The notes below the pieces were generated by a model. It was not told the origin of the DNA. It was given only the letters and a program-made list of their open reading frames with translations, and ran no database searches. This document shows, in pieces, positions 23,013 to 34,800 of a stretch of DNA of 64,000 nucleotides. A program made the position numbers and the translations under genes. Within the stretch, counting starts at the first letter, position 1, and each line of letters begins with the position of its first letter. Origin of the DNA: Panopea generosa (Eukaryota > Mollusca > Bivalvia > Adapedonta > Hiatellidae). The stretch lies in contig CM055898.1 in assembly GCA_029582155.1 (NCBI GenBank), positions 30,073,745-30,137,744 of the forward strand, in the 5' to 3' direction.

Positions 23013-24498
23013 GTACAGAAACAAGTATGGCCAGTGGGTACCAGACTAAGAACTACTGCAGAAACAGGTATGGCCAGTGGGAACCAGACTGAGAACTACT
23101 GTAGAAACAAGTATGGCCAGTGTGAACCATACTGAGAACTACTGCAGAAACAAGTATGGCCAGTGGGAACCAGACTGAGAACTACTGCAAAAACAAGTAT
23201 GTCCAGTGGGAACCAGACTGAAAACTACTGTAGAAACAAGTATGGTCAGTGGGAACCAGAGCTACTGAAGAAACAATTATGGCCAGTGAGAACGAGACTG
23301 AGAACTACTGTAGAAACAAGTATGGCCAGTGGAAACCAGACTTAGAACTACTGTAGAAACAAGTATGGCCAGTGGGAACCAGACTGAGAATTATTGTAGA
23401 AACAAGTATGGCCAGTGGGTACCAGACTGAGAACTACTGCAGAAACAAGTATGGCCAGTGGGAACCAGACTAAGAACTACTGCAGAAACAAGTATGGCCT
23501 GTGGGAACCAGACTGAAAACTACTGCAGAAACAAGTATGGCCAGTGGGAACCAGACTGAGAACTACTGCAGAAACAAGTATGGCCAGTAGGAACCAGACT
23601 GAGAACTACTGCAGAAACAGGTCTGACAAGTTAGTACCAGACTGAGAACTACTGCAGAAACAGGTCTGACCAGTGGGTACCAGACTGAGAACTACTGCAG
23701 AAAAAAGTATTGCCAGTGGGAACCAGACTGAGAACTACTGCAGAAACAGGTCTGACCAGTGGGTACCAGACTGAGAACTACTGTAGAAACAGGTGTGACA
23801 AGTTGGTACCAGACTTAGAACTACTGTAGAAACAAGTATGACCAGTGGGTACCAGACTGAGAACTATTGTAGAAACAAGTATGACTAGTCGGTACCAGAC
23901 TGAGAACTACTGTAGAAACAAGTATGTCCAGTGGGTACCAGACTGAGAACTATTGTAGAAACTGGGAACAAGATAGAACTACTGTAGAAACTGGGAATAA
24001 GACTGAGAACTACTGTAGAAACTGGAAACCAGAAAGAGAACTAATGTAGAACCAAGTATGACCAGTAGGTGCCAGAAATAGAACTACAGTAGAAACAGGT
24101 CTGACCAGTGGGTACAAGACTGAAAACTACTGTAGAAACTGGGAACCAGACTGAGAACTACTATAGAAACAAGTCTGACCAGTGGGTACCAGACTGGGAA
24201 CTATTGTAGAAACTGGGAACAAGACTGAGAACTACTGTATAAACTGGGAACCAGAGTGATAACTACTGTAGAAACAGGTATGACCAGTGGGTACCAGACT
24301 GATAACTATTGTAGAAACTGGGAACAAGACTGAGAACTACTGTAGAAACTGGAAAGCAGATTGAGAACTACTGTAGAAACAAGTCTGACCTTTGGGAACC
24401 AGACAGAGAACTACAGTAGAAACAAGTATGACCAGTGGGTACCAGACAGAACTACTGTAGAAATAACTATGACTAGTGGGTATCAGATTGAAAACTAC
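23013..24498. repeat. 43-bp minisatellite, about 36 units
   Basis: The unit is 'agactgagaactactgcaga' + 'aacaagtatggccagtgggaacc'. In the right half many units are shortened to about 31 bases ('gaaactgggaacaagactga'), so the array is homogeneous on the left and mosaic on the right. Short ORFs through it are not genes. Confidence 0.93.
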
Positions 24499-24825
24499 AT
24501 TTTGTTTACCAATCAGAGTATCCATTGCTGTGTTTTAATGCTTCATAGCAGGGATCTATTGTCTATTTTGAGTTTATAATTTCAAAGCAATGTTTATTAT
24601 TTGAAGCACAACAATAGATTTAGTTTGAAGTAATAAATGTTTAACCTCCCTTTGCATGGTTCTGGCCAACATACCAAAATACACTCCCTGAATAACAGAA
24701 TCTAGATGTTCTCATCAGCACATGCAATGGTGTTAAGTTTAAATCTCCAATGAAAACCTAACAATAGAATTTTACTTTACTGTAGAAGAATGGACAATTG
24801 TAATGATTTTGTAACAGGATTAGAA
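24499..24825. other. Unassigned DNA
   Basis: Sequence without recognisable protein, RNA or repeat signals between the 43-bp array and the dispersed repeat. Confidence 0.4.
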
Positions 24826-26030
24826 ACAAGAGGCCCAAGAGGGCCTGAGGACGCTGTATTGACTCATAGTTGCCATAGCACTTTTTGAAATTCTCCTATG
24901 CAATAGAAATATCAGGGTGGGGTCATTTTTAGCCCTAAAGACACCATTTGAACAAATCTAACAAAACTATAGTCAGTCCCCATTACTACATAAACATTTT
25001 GAAAATCTGTTCGGCAGTTCATGAGAAGAACATTTTTTAAGTTTTGGACTATTTTTAGTAATGGCGGCCATCTTGAATTTCAGATTGATAAAAAAATTCT
25101 TCCGTATAGTCTCCTATGCAATAGAAACATCCATGTGAAGTTTCAGTTTAAATGGCCAAGTGGTTTCAGAAAAGATGAAAGAAAAAGAGAATTTTGTATT
25201 ATCCCATAGTTATCCCTTTGTAAAATTCTAAGTCCCCTTACAGGGTCCCTATAAATTTTAGCCCTTAAATTCTTATCTGCAATCAAACCCCCTACACATA
25301 GAGATAATTTATATCAAATATGTGCAAATCTGACATACCAGTTCTCAAGAAAACGATTTTAGTAATTCCCAATTTTTACCCTTTTGGGGCCCCTCTTGAC
25401 CCCTTAAGACAGTAGAACTCAGTCATTTTTACAAATCTGAACCTTCTTCACCAAACAATGCTTCTGTGAAGATATAGGCAAAATCTTTTCCATTAAAAAA
25501 AAAAATTATAATATGTGTCCCCTAATTGAACCCTCAGGGCGGGGTCATTTTTAACCCTAGGGACACCATTTGAACAAATCTAACAAAACTATACAGTCAA
25601 ACATGTCTTAAGCAGCCAGTCAAGGGAAGGAGCAAAAGTGGCCTTTTAAGACAGTTTTTTTTCTTAATACAGGTTAATTTACTCTGACAACATAGAAATG
25701 GGAAATAGAAAGTATGACTGCTTAAGACAGGTGGTTGCTTAATAGAGGTGACTGCTTACATAGGTTTGACTGTAGTTGGCCTTCATTACTACATGAACAT
25801 TTTGAAAATCTGTTGGACTGTTCTTGAGAAGAAGATTTTTTTAGGTTTTGGAATATTTTTAGTTATGCTGGCCATCTTGAATTTCAGATCGAAAAAAATA
25901 AAATCTGTATAGTCTCTCCTATGCAACAGAAACATCCATGTAAAGTTTCAGTTTAATTGGCCTAGTGGTCTCAGAGAAAGTGCTGCTAACAGACCACAGA
26001 CAATGGACAACACACCATCATTTACGTCAT
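24826..26030 (+). mobile_element. Bivalve-type 'gaggcccaagagggcc' dispersed repeat, composite copy
   Basis: It begins 'acaagaggcccaagagggcc' and contains 'gcaatagaaatatcaggg', 'ggggtcatttttagcccta' and 'gtttcagtttaaatggccaa'. The region 25537-26020 is a second pass through the same consensus, so two copies, or a longer repeated form, lie head to tail. A shorter copy is at 39058-39508. I know this motif from bivalve genomes but cannot name the family. A MITE is inserted at 25594-25772. Confidence 0.8.
25594..25772. mobile_element. 179-bp TA-flanked MITE (Tc1/mariner type)
   Basis: The ends are CAGTCAAAC and its inverse GTTTGACTG, bounded by TA on both sides (25592-25593 and 25773-25774). The related repeat copies at about 24972 and 39199 read 'aaaactatagt' without the insert, so the empty site is visible and the insertion with TA duplication is exact. 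An inverted, more diverged relative is at about 28357-28485. Confidence 0.88.
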
Positions 26031-26211
26031 ATATTTTATACATCATGTTATAGATTATTCCATCACAGCGCTATAATTTTATCTCAACCCTTGGGTGATA
26101 TAAGAATAATCTAACACCAGTAAATGCTGATGTTGTTATCCAGTATGAAAGAAAGAAATATGCCACACCAGTCCACTGGCACAGGTTATTATCCAGTATA
26201 CGAGAAACAAT

Positions 26212-26240
26212 ATAATTATATATATATATATAATTTATAT
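26212..26240. repeat. (TA)n microsatellite
   Basis: About 29 bases of alternating T and A between the dispersed repeat and the Ig exon. Confidence 0.85.
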
Positions 26241-26405
26241 ATGTGTATACATTATAAAACTATGTACTGCATAGAATAAATGTATATGTCTGGTTTGTGT
26301 AAATATATATTACTGGGAACAAGCAGAAAAAGTTTATATGATGAAAATAAGTCTTAAAATGAAGAATGTATAATTAAAGAAAAATAAATATGATTGAATA
26401 CTCAC

Positions 26406-26729
26406 TGTTTACATTAAGATATATCCAAGTTCCATTGGAATTACACTTTTTACTACCGTCTATTCCATTCAAACATATCATTTTACACTCGTACCATCCC
26501 TCATCCGGTTCTTTTATATGACTTATTTCCAGAGAGATCTCATTAACTGGACGCACACGTCCTGCAAACTGACGGTGAATGTTCGACGGGAACCCGTTGT
26601 GTTGTATACACACAGATCCATCTAACCCATCTTTCTTCCATTCTATAATGTACGGGACACACTGATTGTTAGGAAATTGAAGTGCACAGTCCAGAACTTG
26701 CTGGCCGCCAAGACTCAATGCTTTTGATG
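26406..26729 (-). CDS. Ig V-type domain exon of a Turtle/IGSF9-like receptor (partial gene)
   Basis: A single 324-base exon on the minus strand. The donor is ACA|GTGAGT (GT at 26405-26404). The best in-frame acceptor is ACAAG at 26731-26730, although its pyrimidine tract is poor. Both boundaries are phase 1, the classic arrangement of Ig-domain exons. The 107 complete codons show 'QQVLDC' (first Ig Cys), 'YIIEWKKDG' (core Trp), 'ISLEISHIKEPDEGWYECK' with the D-x-G-x-Y-x-C motif, and 'NGTWIYLNV' as the last strand. The V-P-Y-x-x-x-W, G-R-V and N-G-T-W blocks match, from memory, the first Ig domain of Drosophila Turtle and vertebrate IGSF9/IGSF9B, neuronal adhesion receptors acting in axon and dendrite patterning. 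Extra Cys pairs are present. The signal-peptide exon should lie at higher coordinates and later Ig/FN3 exons at lower ones; none was identified. Confidence 0.82.
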
Positions 26730-27965
26730 CTTGTAATTTTTACAGAAAATACCTGGAAGTAAACAATAAAAACAAAATTATATAACTGTAAAGTACAGCA
26801 CTTCAAAGTTTGCTATAATTGCTACATAGTATTATATTTTTGCTAAGAAGGTTTAGCAGCTTCTAAAATGTCAATGTTCATGCTCAAAATTTGCAAAATG
26901 AAAATCTAATGATATAAACACTTTTGGGCAGATTATTTGTTTTGAAATTATGTTGAGTATATATAGATCAGGGCTGAAAAATTGCATTCGTCCTCTCACC
27001 TTGATGAGTGAACATTTGGTCAAGATGAGTAAGATTTTACCTTATTTCTTTGATTTAAGTATTCAATTAAAAAATGTTAGAAAGTGAGGACTAATAGCCT
27101 TTATAAGAAATGTGAAGCCCTATAGATGCAATGTTTTGTTTCTAACATCTATTTTCTTACAATTAGCTTCTACAGGTCAGAGTAAAATTGTTTTAGGAAT
27201 TTTCTGGCTACTTCTGCAAAGCACAAGTACATACAGCAAGGTGACAAAAAAACTGGAGTTGAAACTTATGTTATACTCGCATATTCACGCAAATCTCGTA
27301 ATATCTCGTTTTCAATTATCTTAACTTCCATTCATCCCAGGAACACAAAACAAAATTCTTACATTGTTGAATGAAATTCTCATCAGAACAATACCTTTCC
27401 CAGAAATTTGTATTAACAATTGTTAAAGTACTCCTGATTACTAAATCTGTATTCTGCACCTAAAATAACAAATTACGAGAAATTTTACTTGAAACCTCAA
27501 TATCTTTAATTCAAGATCATTTTTCGTGATTGAAACATTTGAAAACATCTAAAATTACATACAACTTAAATTTAAATACAAGAAATCAATTGCCTGTGAA
27601 TTATGTATGATTAATTTGCCAAATTATTAATCCTTTGTGTGCTATTTTATCAACATTTTGTCAGGAGATGCAAGTTTCCTAATAGTATCCTTCTAAATAA
27701 GTCCTTGATTGAAGTGCATGAAAAATAGCTCTTTAACATGATTGTACACTACCAGTATACTGTAGTTAATAATCTGACTTTTTATCGTCATCACTGTCGT
27801 CTCCACTTCTGCAATCAACATTTGAATTCTTTGAAGTTTACAAGTATCATGGAAGCAAACTTTATTTATTGGAATATTATTGCATTTTTATGCTATCCAT
27901 CACTACCAGACGATCATTTAACAGATATGTTACCGGGCCCAGCTTTATCCCTTTATTTGCAGGAT
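26730..27965. other. Probable intron, no features
   Basis: AT-rich sequence upstream of the Ig exon on its own strand. A stronger acceptor-like site (pyrimidine tract ending 'acttccag', minus strand, at about 26755) lies just upstream, but using it puts a stop in frame before the Ig domain. No protein or RNA signal is recognised. Confidence 0.45.
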
Positions 27966-27978
27966 TTAAATACAACAG

Positions 27979-28269
27979 GTCGGGCCTGATTAGCTCAGTT
28001 GGTTACGCGTCTGACTATCATTCCAGGGGTCGTGAGTTCGAATCCCCCGCCCAGCAACAGTCTCCGTGATGATTGATATACAACATTGTGTCTCATTATC
28101 ATTCGTCTCTCACCACTGATTCAAGTGGGAAAGTTATCAGTTACTTGCGGAGATGGGGTGTGCTCGAGTACCGGTTAATCCCAGGAAACAGTTGTTAGGT
28201 TAACTGATTGTCTGTTAGCCCTCGATGGCATAAAAATGACGCTAAATATTCAATCAATCAATCAATCAA
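27979..28269 (+). mobile_element. tRNA-derived SINE (family A) with 13-bp target duplication
   Basis: tRNA-like head with box A 'tagctcagttgg' (near 27991) and box B 'gagttcgaatcc' (near 28034), then a body with 'ggagatggggtgtgctcgag' and a tail of aatc repeats. The 13-bp direct repeat 'ttaaatacaacag' lies at 27966-27978 and 28270-28282, proof of retroposition with help from a LINE. Relatives: 29063-29317 (minus), 42115-42397 (minus) and 54133-54245 (plus, 3' part only). Confidence 0.92.
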
Positions 28270-28356
28270 TTAAATACAACAGTCCTCATCAATTAACAAG
28301 CTTTGTTACAAACTGTAAACTGCTCAGCTGTTCATTAGCTGTTTGTTAATATTACA

Positions 28357-28485
28357 CCTGTGTAAGCAGTCACCTCTTTTAAGCAGCCACTTGTCTTCAG
28401 CAACCACATTTGTTATTTCCCATCTCTATGCTTTCAGAGCAAATTAACCTGTATTAAGCAACACCCTGTTTTAAAAGGTAAATTT
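28357..28485 (-). mobile_element. Diverged relative of the 25594 MITE
   Basis: On the minus strand this reads the same 'cttaatacaggttaatt', 'gggaaat' and 'aagcagccact' phrases as the MITE at 25594-25772, in the opposite orientation. The terminal repeats have decayed. Confidence 0.7.
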
Positions 28486-28489
28486 TCCT

Positions 28490-29062
28490 TATTCGCTGGA
28501 CAGGTTCCACTGAATATTCATCAAGTTGATGCTACATGTAATTTATTTTACCTAGATTGTGAAGAAAACTGATTAAGCATAATGTGAACCCATCGAGACT
28601 GGTACTGTGTTGTTTTTGTGAGGCCATCAGGTCAAACCTAGGATCAAGCCCATGGCCCCTAGGGTACGCAGCCAACACTCTATCAACTGTGATATTTTAT
28701 TCAACTCAACATATTGGTATGATCTTAACCACCATGCGACACCTCCGTTTCTGAGAAGCTATCTAACAAACAACATTTACACACAGCTAAGTTCAAGATG
28801 GTATTGTAATAGACTTCATCATAGTGATCCGAGCGCCTGCACAGAAAAGCATTATCCATAAATAGTACCTCCGATCTTAAAAACAACACTGGAGATAATA
28901 ATTCCATTATAGGTGATTATGGCTGATGAATAAAGCAACGCTATTCATAATTCAAAACAAAATGTTTCAGTGATGTATTTTTGTCTTCATAAGGTATTAC
29001 AAATAATTGTTAAATATTGTATATGATGGATAATATTTTATTTGATGTTTGTTTAATTTTAA
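28490..29062. other. Intron-like DNA with a decayed tRNA-like piece
   Basis: Around 28620-28690 a minus-strand segment resembles part of a SINE head, but too poorly to classify. Nothing else is recognised. Confidence 0.35.
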
Positions 29063-29317
29063 GCATCATTTTTGGGCCATTGACGGCTAACAGAAAATTG
29101 GATACCCTAACCTTTCCTGATTTCCAAGAAGGAGTTTAGTGCACAACCATCTCTGCAAGTAACTGATAATTTTCCCACTTGAATCAGCAGTGAGATTCTA
29201 ATGACAATGAGACACAATGTCGATCTTCATTGAGGCTATGGTCAGGCAGAGATTTTAACTTACAACCTCTTTGAAAAATAGTTGAGACGCCCTACTAACT
29301 GTGCTAACTGAGCCTGG
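29063..29317 (-). mobile_element. SINE family A, minus strand, diverged
   Basis: The reverse strand gives a tRNA-like start 'caggctcagttagcaca' at about 29317, then the family A body ('aatgacaatgagacacaatg' on the plus strand, 'gagatggttgtgcac') and the 'ctgttagccgtcaatggc' end. It lacks a clear tail repeat. Confidence 0.75.
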
Positions 29318-30477
29318 CATATTTCAGTTGAGTATCGTCGACAATGTTTTTATTAGCATGACATTTTATGACTGAACATTGACCATTCATAATTAAAGAG
29401 TGCCTTAATACTTCATTTGCAAAGAAAATCCAGAAAAAAATAACCAACGGGCAACACAAATATAAATGAATTTTGAAAATGTCCGTAACGTTACTGAGGT
29501 AACTGGCAAACATTCTCACTAAAACTTGTCTGCTGATCTCATTTCTGTTTCAACTAAATTTTCTATAAAACTGTATTTTAATCACTGACAGATAAATCAC
29601 AGAATTATATGCCAATGCACTGGAACCTGTCTTAAATCATGATCACCAGAATGCTTTTCTCAGAAATAAGATTTTACGAATATGAGTGCATACTTAAACG
29701 CACCGGTGAAACTGAAACATTATGGTCTGTGATTATACTTTTTTCTCCTGCTCAGCCCAAGTGTTCATGCTCAACTCTAGAACAAATGGACTCATTATAA
29801 CAAAATAAAATGTAAAGACCTTTAACTTTCTGCCACAGATTTGAATTAATACTTTCAAATTCGAGGTCATGTCAAAGTTTGCTCTAAAATCTGTATTTTC
29901 AAACAAATCCTGGATATTGTCTTGGAGTACATTATTGAGCTGTATGAAAAAAGTTTTGTAACCCAGTGGCCTGGGCTCGCATGCACTACTAAATGCAGGG
30001 GGGAGGGGGGGATTAGACGGACCAACACGCTTTCTGTCATTCAAAGGCCAAACGCTGATCATCCATATTAAGCTCTCTGGATGTATCATTCGTATTCAAT
30101 AGAAGAAGTAAAATCTTTGGTAGATTTGGAGATCTGGAAACTTTTTACATAATCTATACACACTGGGAAATAAAAATCAGATTAAAGTGCAAAATAATTA
30201 CTTCTACATTCGTGATTTGAAGTGCCAAAATTAAACATTCTGGCAAGACCAATAAAAACTGCATTAATGTTAGCAGCCATTAAGGTGTTTCCCCGTGCAA
30301 ATGTGATCAGGTAAATGGAACAAAGAGGTAGCAAATTCCGGCTTATAAAGATTCCCTTCTTGTCAATAGATCTCTGTTTATCACCAATAAAAAAGTGATA
30401 ATATGGTTAAGATAATTGATTGCTGACATTCCCATGTAATGGTCATTATGCCTAGTTAAACATGCTTCAAAAAAGTT
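29318..30477. other. Unassigned DNA
   Basis: Includes a G-rich run at 29998-30011 and a 118-codon frame on the minus strand (29733-30089) that has no recognisable domain, biased composition or splice context. I see no supportable gene. Confidence 0.35.
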
Positions 30478-31391
30478 CAAAATCAACCTGTTTGTCTGCT
30501 CCTCATTATTCCTGCTGTATGTCTAGCTGCCATTGATTCAAAATCAACCTGTTTGTCTGCTCCTCATTATTCCTGCTGTATGTCTAGCTGCCATTGATTC
30601 AATATCAACCTGTTTGTCTGCTCCTCATTATTCCTGCTGTATGTCTAGCTAACATTGATTCAATATCAACCTGTTTGTCTGCTCCTCATTATTCCTGCTG
30701 TATGTCTAGCTGCCATTGATTCAATATCAACCTGTTTGTCTGCTCCTCATTATTCCTGCTGTATGTCTAGCTGCCATTGATTCAATATCAACCTGTTTGT
30801 CTGCTCCTCATTATTCCTGCTGTATGTCTAGCTGCCATTGATTCAATATCAACCTGTTTGTCTGCTCCTCATTATTCCTGCTGTATGTCTTGCTGTCACT
30901 GATTCAATATCAACTGGTTTGTCTGCTTCTCATTATTCCTGCTGTATGTCTTGCTGCCATTGATTCAATATCAACCTGTTTGTCTGCTTCTCATTATTCC
31001 TGCTGTATGTCTAGCTGCCATTGATTCAATATCAACCTGTTTGTCTGCTTCTCATTATTCCTGCTGTATGTCTTGCTGCCATTGATTCAATATCAACCTG
31101 TTTGTCTGCTCCTCATTATTCCTGCTGTATGTCTTGCTGCCATTGATTCAATATCAACCTGTTTGTCTGCTCCTCATTATTCCTGCTGTATGTCTAGCTG
31201 CCATTGATTCAATATCAACCTGTTTGTCTGCTCCTCATTATTCCTGCTGTATGTCTTGCTGTAATGATTCAATATCAACCGGTTTGTCTGCTCCTCATTA
31301 TTCCAGCTGTATGTCTGGCTGCCATTGATTCAATATCAACCGGTTGGTCTGCTCCTCATTATTCCTGCTGTATGTCTAGCTGCCATTGATT
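30478..31391. repeat. 60-bp minisatellite, about 15 units
   Basis: The unit is 'aatatcaacctgtttgtctg' + 'ctcctcattattcctgctgt' + 'atgtctagctgccattgattc' (60 bases). It is very homogeneous; changes such as tag/ttg and the loss of one base near 31262 distinguish units. Because 60 is a multiple of three, 60-codon ORFs appear when the internal TAG becomes TTG, but they are unlikely to be real. Confidence 0.95.
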
Positions 31392-31614
31392 TCTGATTGC
31401 ATTGTACTTAATATATACATACATAGGTCAGCCTATGATACAATTTCTGAATATTTATGCCATCAATATTTTTAAATAAGTTTATTTTAGCTCAATTGTG
31501 AGAAGATTCAAAGCTTACAATGAACTGCTCTCCGGTCTGCGTCCTGGGTAGAACCAGTTCTGAGTATCGTTTTTTTGAGAGGCCATTAGCTGGCAACATG
31601 CTATCCACTGCACT

Positions 31615-31700
31615 ACCATCCCATCATCAAATGTCATCAAAATTATCATCTTCATTACCATCATAACCATTATCATCATCACCAACTACATCATCATCAA
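31615..31700. repeat. (cat)n-rich segment
   Basis: Imperfect catcat repeats on the approach to the next array. Confidence 0.6.
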
Positions 31701-31835
31701 GACAAATCAAATGTCCATGTAGTCTAATGTACAAATGTCAATGAAGTCCAATACAAGACAATTACCAATGAATGCCAATGCAAGTCACAAATTTATGAAG
31801 TCCAATACAAGACACATTTCAATGAAGTCTAATAC

Positions 31836-34800
31836 CAGATACCATTATTTCCAGTCACATGCTTCTGAGGTCTGATGTCGGATAAAATAATTTCCAGTCA
31901 CATGTTCATGAGGTCAGATGCCTAATAAAATAATTTCCAGTCACATGTTCATGAGGTCAGATGCCTGATAAAATAATTTCCAGTCACATGTTCATGAGGT
32001 CAGATGCCTGATAAAATAATTTCCAGTCACATGTTCATGAGGTCAGATGTCAGATAAAATAATTTCCAGTCACATGTTCATGAGGTCAGATGCCTGATAA
32101 AATAATTTCCAGTCACATGTTCATGAGGTCAGATGTCAGATAAAATAATTTCCAGTCACATGTTCATGAGGTCAGATGCCTGATAAAATAATTTCCAGTC
32201 ACATGTTCATGAGGTCAGATGCCTGATAAAATAATTTCCAGTCACATGTTCATGAGGTCAGATGTCAGATACAATAATTTCCAGTCACATGTTCATGAGG
32301 TCAGATGCCTGATAAAATAATTTCCAGTCACATGTTTATGAGGTCAGATGTCAGATAAAATAATTTCCAGTCACATGTTCATGAGGTCAGATGCCTGATA
32401 AAATAATTTCCAGTCACATGTTCATGAGGTCAGATGTCAGATAAAATAATTTCCAGTCACATGTTCATGAGGTCAGATGCCTGATAAAATAATTTCCAGT
32501 CACATGTTCATGAGGTCAGATGTAGATAAAATAATTTCCAGTCACATGTTCATGAGGTCAGAGGCCTGATAAAATAATTTCCAGTCACATGTTCATGAGG
32601 TCAAATGCCTGATAAAATAATTTCCAGTCACATATTCATGAGGTCAGATGTCAGATAAAATAATTTCCAGTCACATGTTCATGGGGTCAGATGTCAGATA
32701 CAATAATTTCCAGTCACATGTTCATGAGGTCAGATGCCTGATAAAATAATTTCCAGTCACATGTTCATGAGGTCAGATGCCTGATAAAATAATTTCCAGT
32801 CACATGTTCATGAGGTCAGATGTCAGATACAATAATTTCCAGTCACATGTTCATGAGGTCAGATGTCAGATAAAATAATTTCCAGTCACATGTTCATGAG
32901 GTCAGATGTCAGATAAAATAATTTCCAGTCACATGTTCATGAGGTCAGATGCCTGATAAAATAATTTTCAGTCACATGTTCATGAGGTCAGATGTCAGAT
33001 AAAATAATTTCCAGTCACATGTTCATGAGGTCATATGCCTGATAAAATAATTTCCAGTCACTTGTTCATGAGGTCAGATGCCTGATAAAATAATTTCCAG
33101 TCACATGTTCATAAGGTCAAATGCCTGATAAAATAATTTCCAGTCACATATTCATGAGGTCAGATGTCAGATAAAATAATTTCCAGTCACATGTTCATGG
33201 GGTCAGATGTCAGATACAATAATTTCCAGTCACATGTTCATGAGGTCAGATGCCTGATAAAATAATTTCCAGTCACATGTTCATGAGGTCAGATGCCTGA
33301 TAAAATAATTTCCAGTCACATGTTCATGAGGTCAGATGCCTGATCAAATAATTTCCAGTCACATGTTCATAAGGTCAGATGTCAGATAAAATAATATCCA
33401 GTCACATGTTCATGAGGTCAGATGCCTGATAAAATAATTTCCAGTCACATGTTCATGAGGTCAAATGTCAGATAAAATAATTTCCAGTCACATGTTCATG
33501 AGGTCAGATGTCAGATAAAATAATTTCCAGTCACATGTTCATGGGGTCAGATGTCAGATACAATAATTTCCAGTCACATGTTCATGAGGTCAGATGCCTG
33601 ATAAAATAATTTCCAGACACATGTTCATGAGGTCAGATGCCTGATAAAATAATTTCCAGTCACATGTTCTTGAGGTCAGATGTCAGATACAATAATTTCC
33701 AGTCACATGTTCTGAGGTCAGATGTCAGATAAAATAATTTCCAGTCACATGTTCATGAGGTCAGATGTCAGATAAAATAATTTCCAGTCACATGTTCATG
33801 AGGTCAGATGCCTGATAAAATAATTTCCAGTCACATGTTCATGAGGTCAGATATCAGATAAAATAATTTCCAGTCACATGTTCATGAGGTCATATGCCTG
33901 ATATAATAATTTCCAGTCACATGTTCATGAGGTCAGATGTCAGATAAAATAATTTCCAGTCACATGTTCATGGGGTCAGATGTCAGATACAATAATTTCC
34001 AGTCACATGTTCATGAGGTCAAATGCCTGATAAAATAATTTCCAGTCACATGTTCATGAGGTCAGATGCCTGATAAAATAATTTCCAGTCACATGTTCTT
34101 GAGGTCAGATGTCAGAAACAATAATTTCCAGTCACATGTTCTGAGGTCAGATGTCAGATAAAATAATTTCCAGTCACATGTTCATGAGGTCAGATGTCAG
34201 ATAAAATAATTTCCAGTCATATGTTCATGAGGTCAGATGCCTGATAAAATAATTTCCAGTCACATGTTCATGAGGTCAGATATCAGATAAAATAATTTCC
34301 AGTCACATGTTCATGAGGTCAGATGTCAGATAAAATAATTTCCAGTCACATGTTCATGAGGTCAGATGTCAGATAAAATAATTTCCAGTCACATGTTCAT
34401 GAGGTCAGATGCCTGATAAAATAATTTCCAGTCACATGTTCATGAGGTCAGATGCCTGATAAAATAATTTCCAGTCACATGTTCATGGGGTCAGATGTTA
34501 GATAAAATAATTTCCAGTCACATGTTCATGAGGTCAGATGCCTGATAAAATAATTTCCAGTCACATGTTCATGAGGTCAGATGTCAGATACAATAATTTC
34601 CAGTCACATGTTCATGAGGTCAGATGCCTGATAAAATAATTTCCAGTCACATGTTCATGAGGTCAGATGTCAGATACAATAATTTCCAGTCACATGTTCA
34701 TGAGGTCAGATGTCAGATACAATAATTTCCAGTCACATCTTCCTGTGGCGAGATTTCAGATACAATAACTTCCAGTCACATGTTCATGAGGTCAGATGCC

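Noticed and set aside
27982..28056. Possible functional tRNA gene (boxes A and B present)
   Set aside because: Acceptor and T-arm strands do not pair, and the sequence continues into a SINE body with a tail and a 13-bp target duplication.
29733..30089. 118-aa minus-strand ORF
   Set aside because: No recognisable domain and crosses a G-rich simple stretch; expected by chance in this length of DNA.
31134..31389. Repeat protein from the 60-bp array
   Set aside because: Most units contain a stop; the frame is open only over the few units where TAG became TTG.
31525..31600. Piece resembling the 3' end of SINE family B
   Set aside because: Only 'cctgggtagaaccagt' and a few flanking bases match; too short to call.
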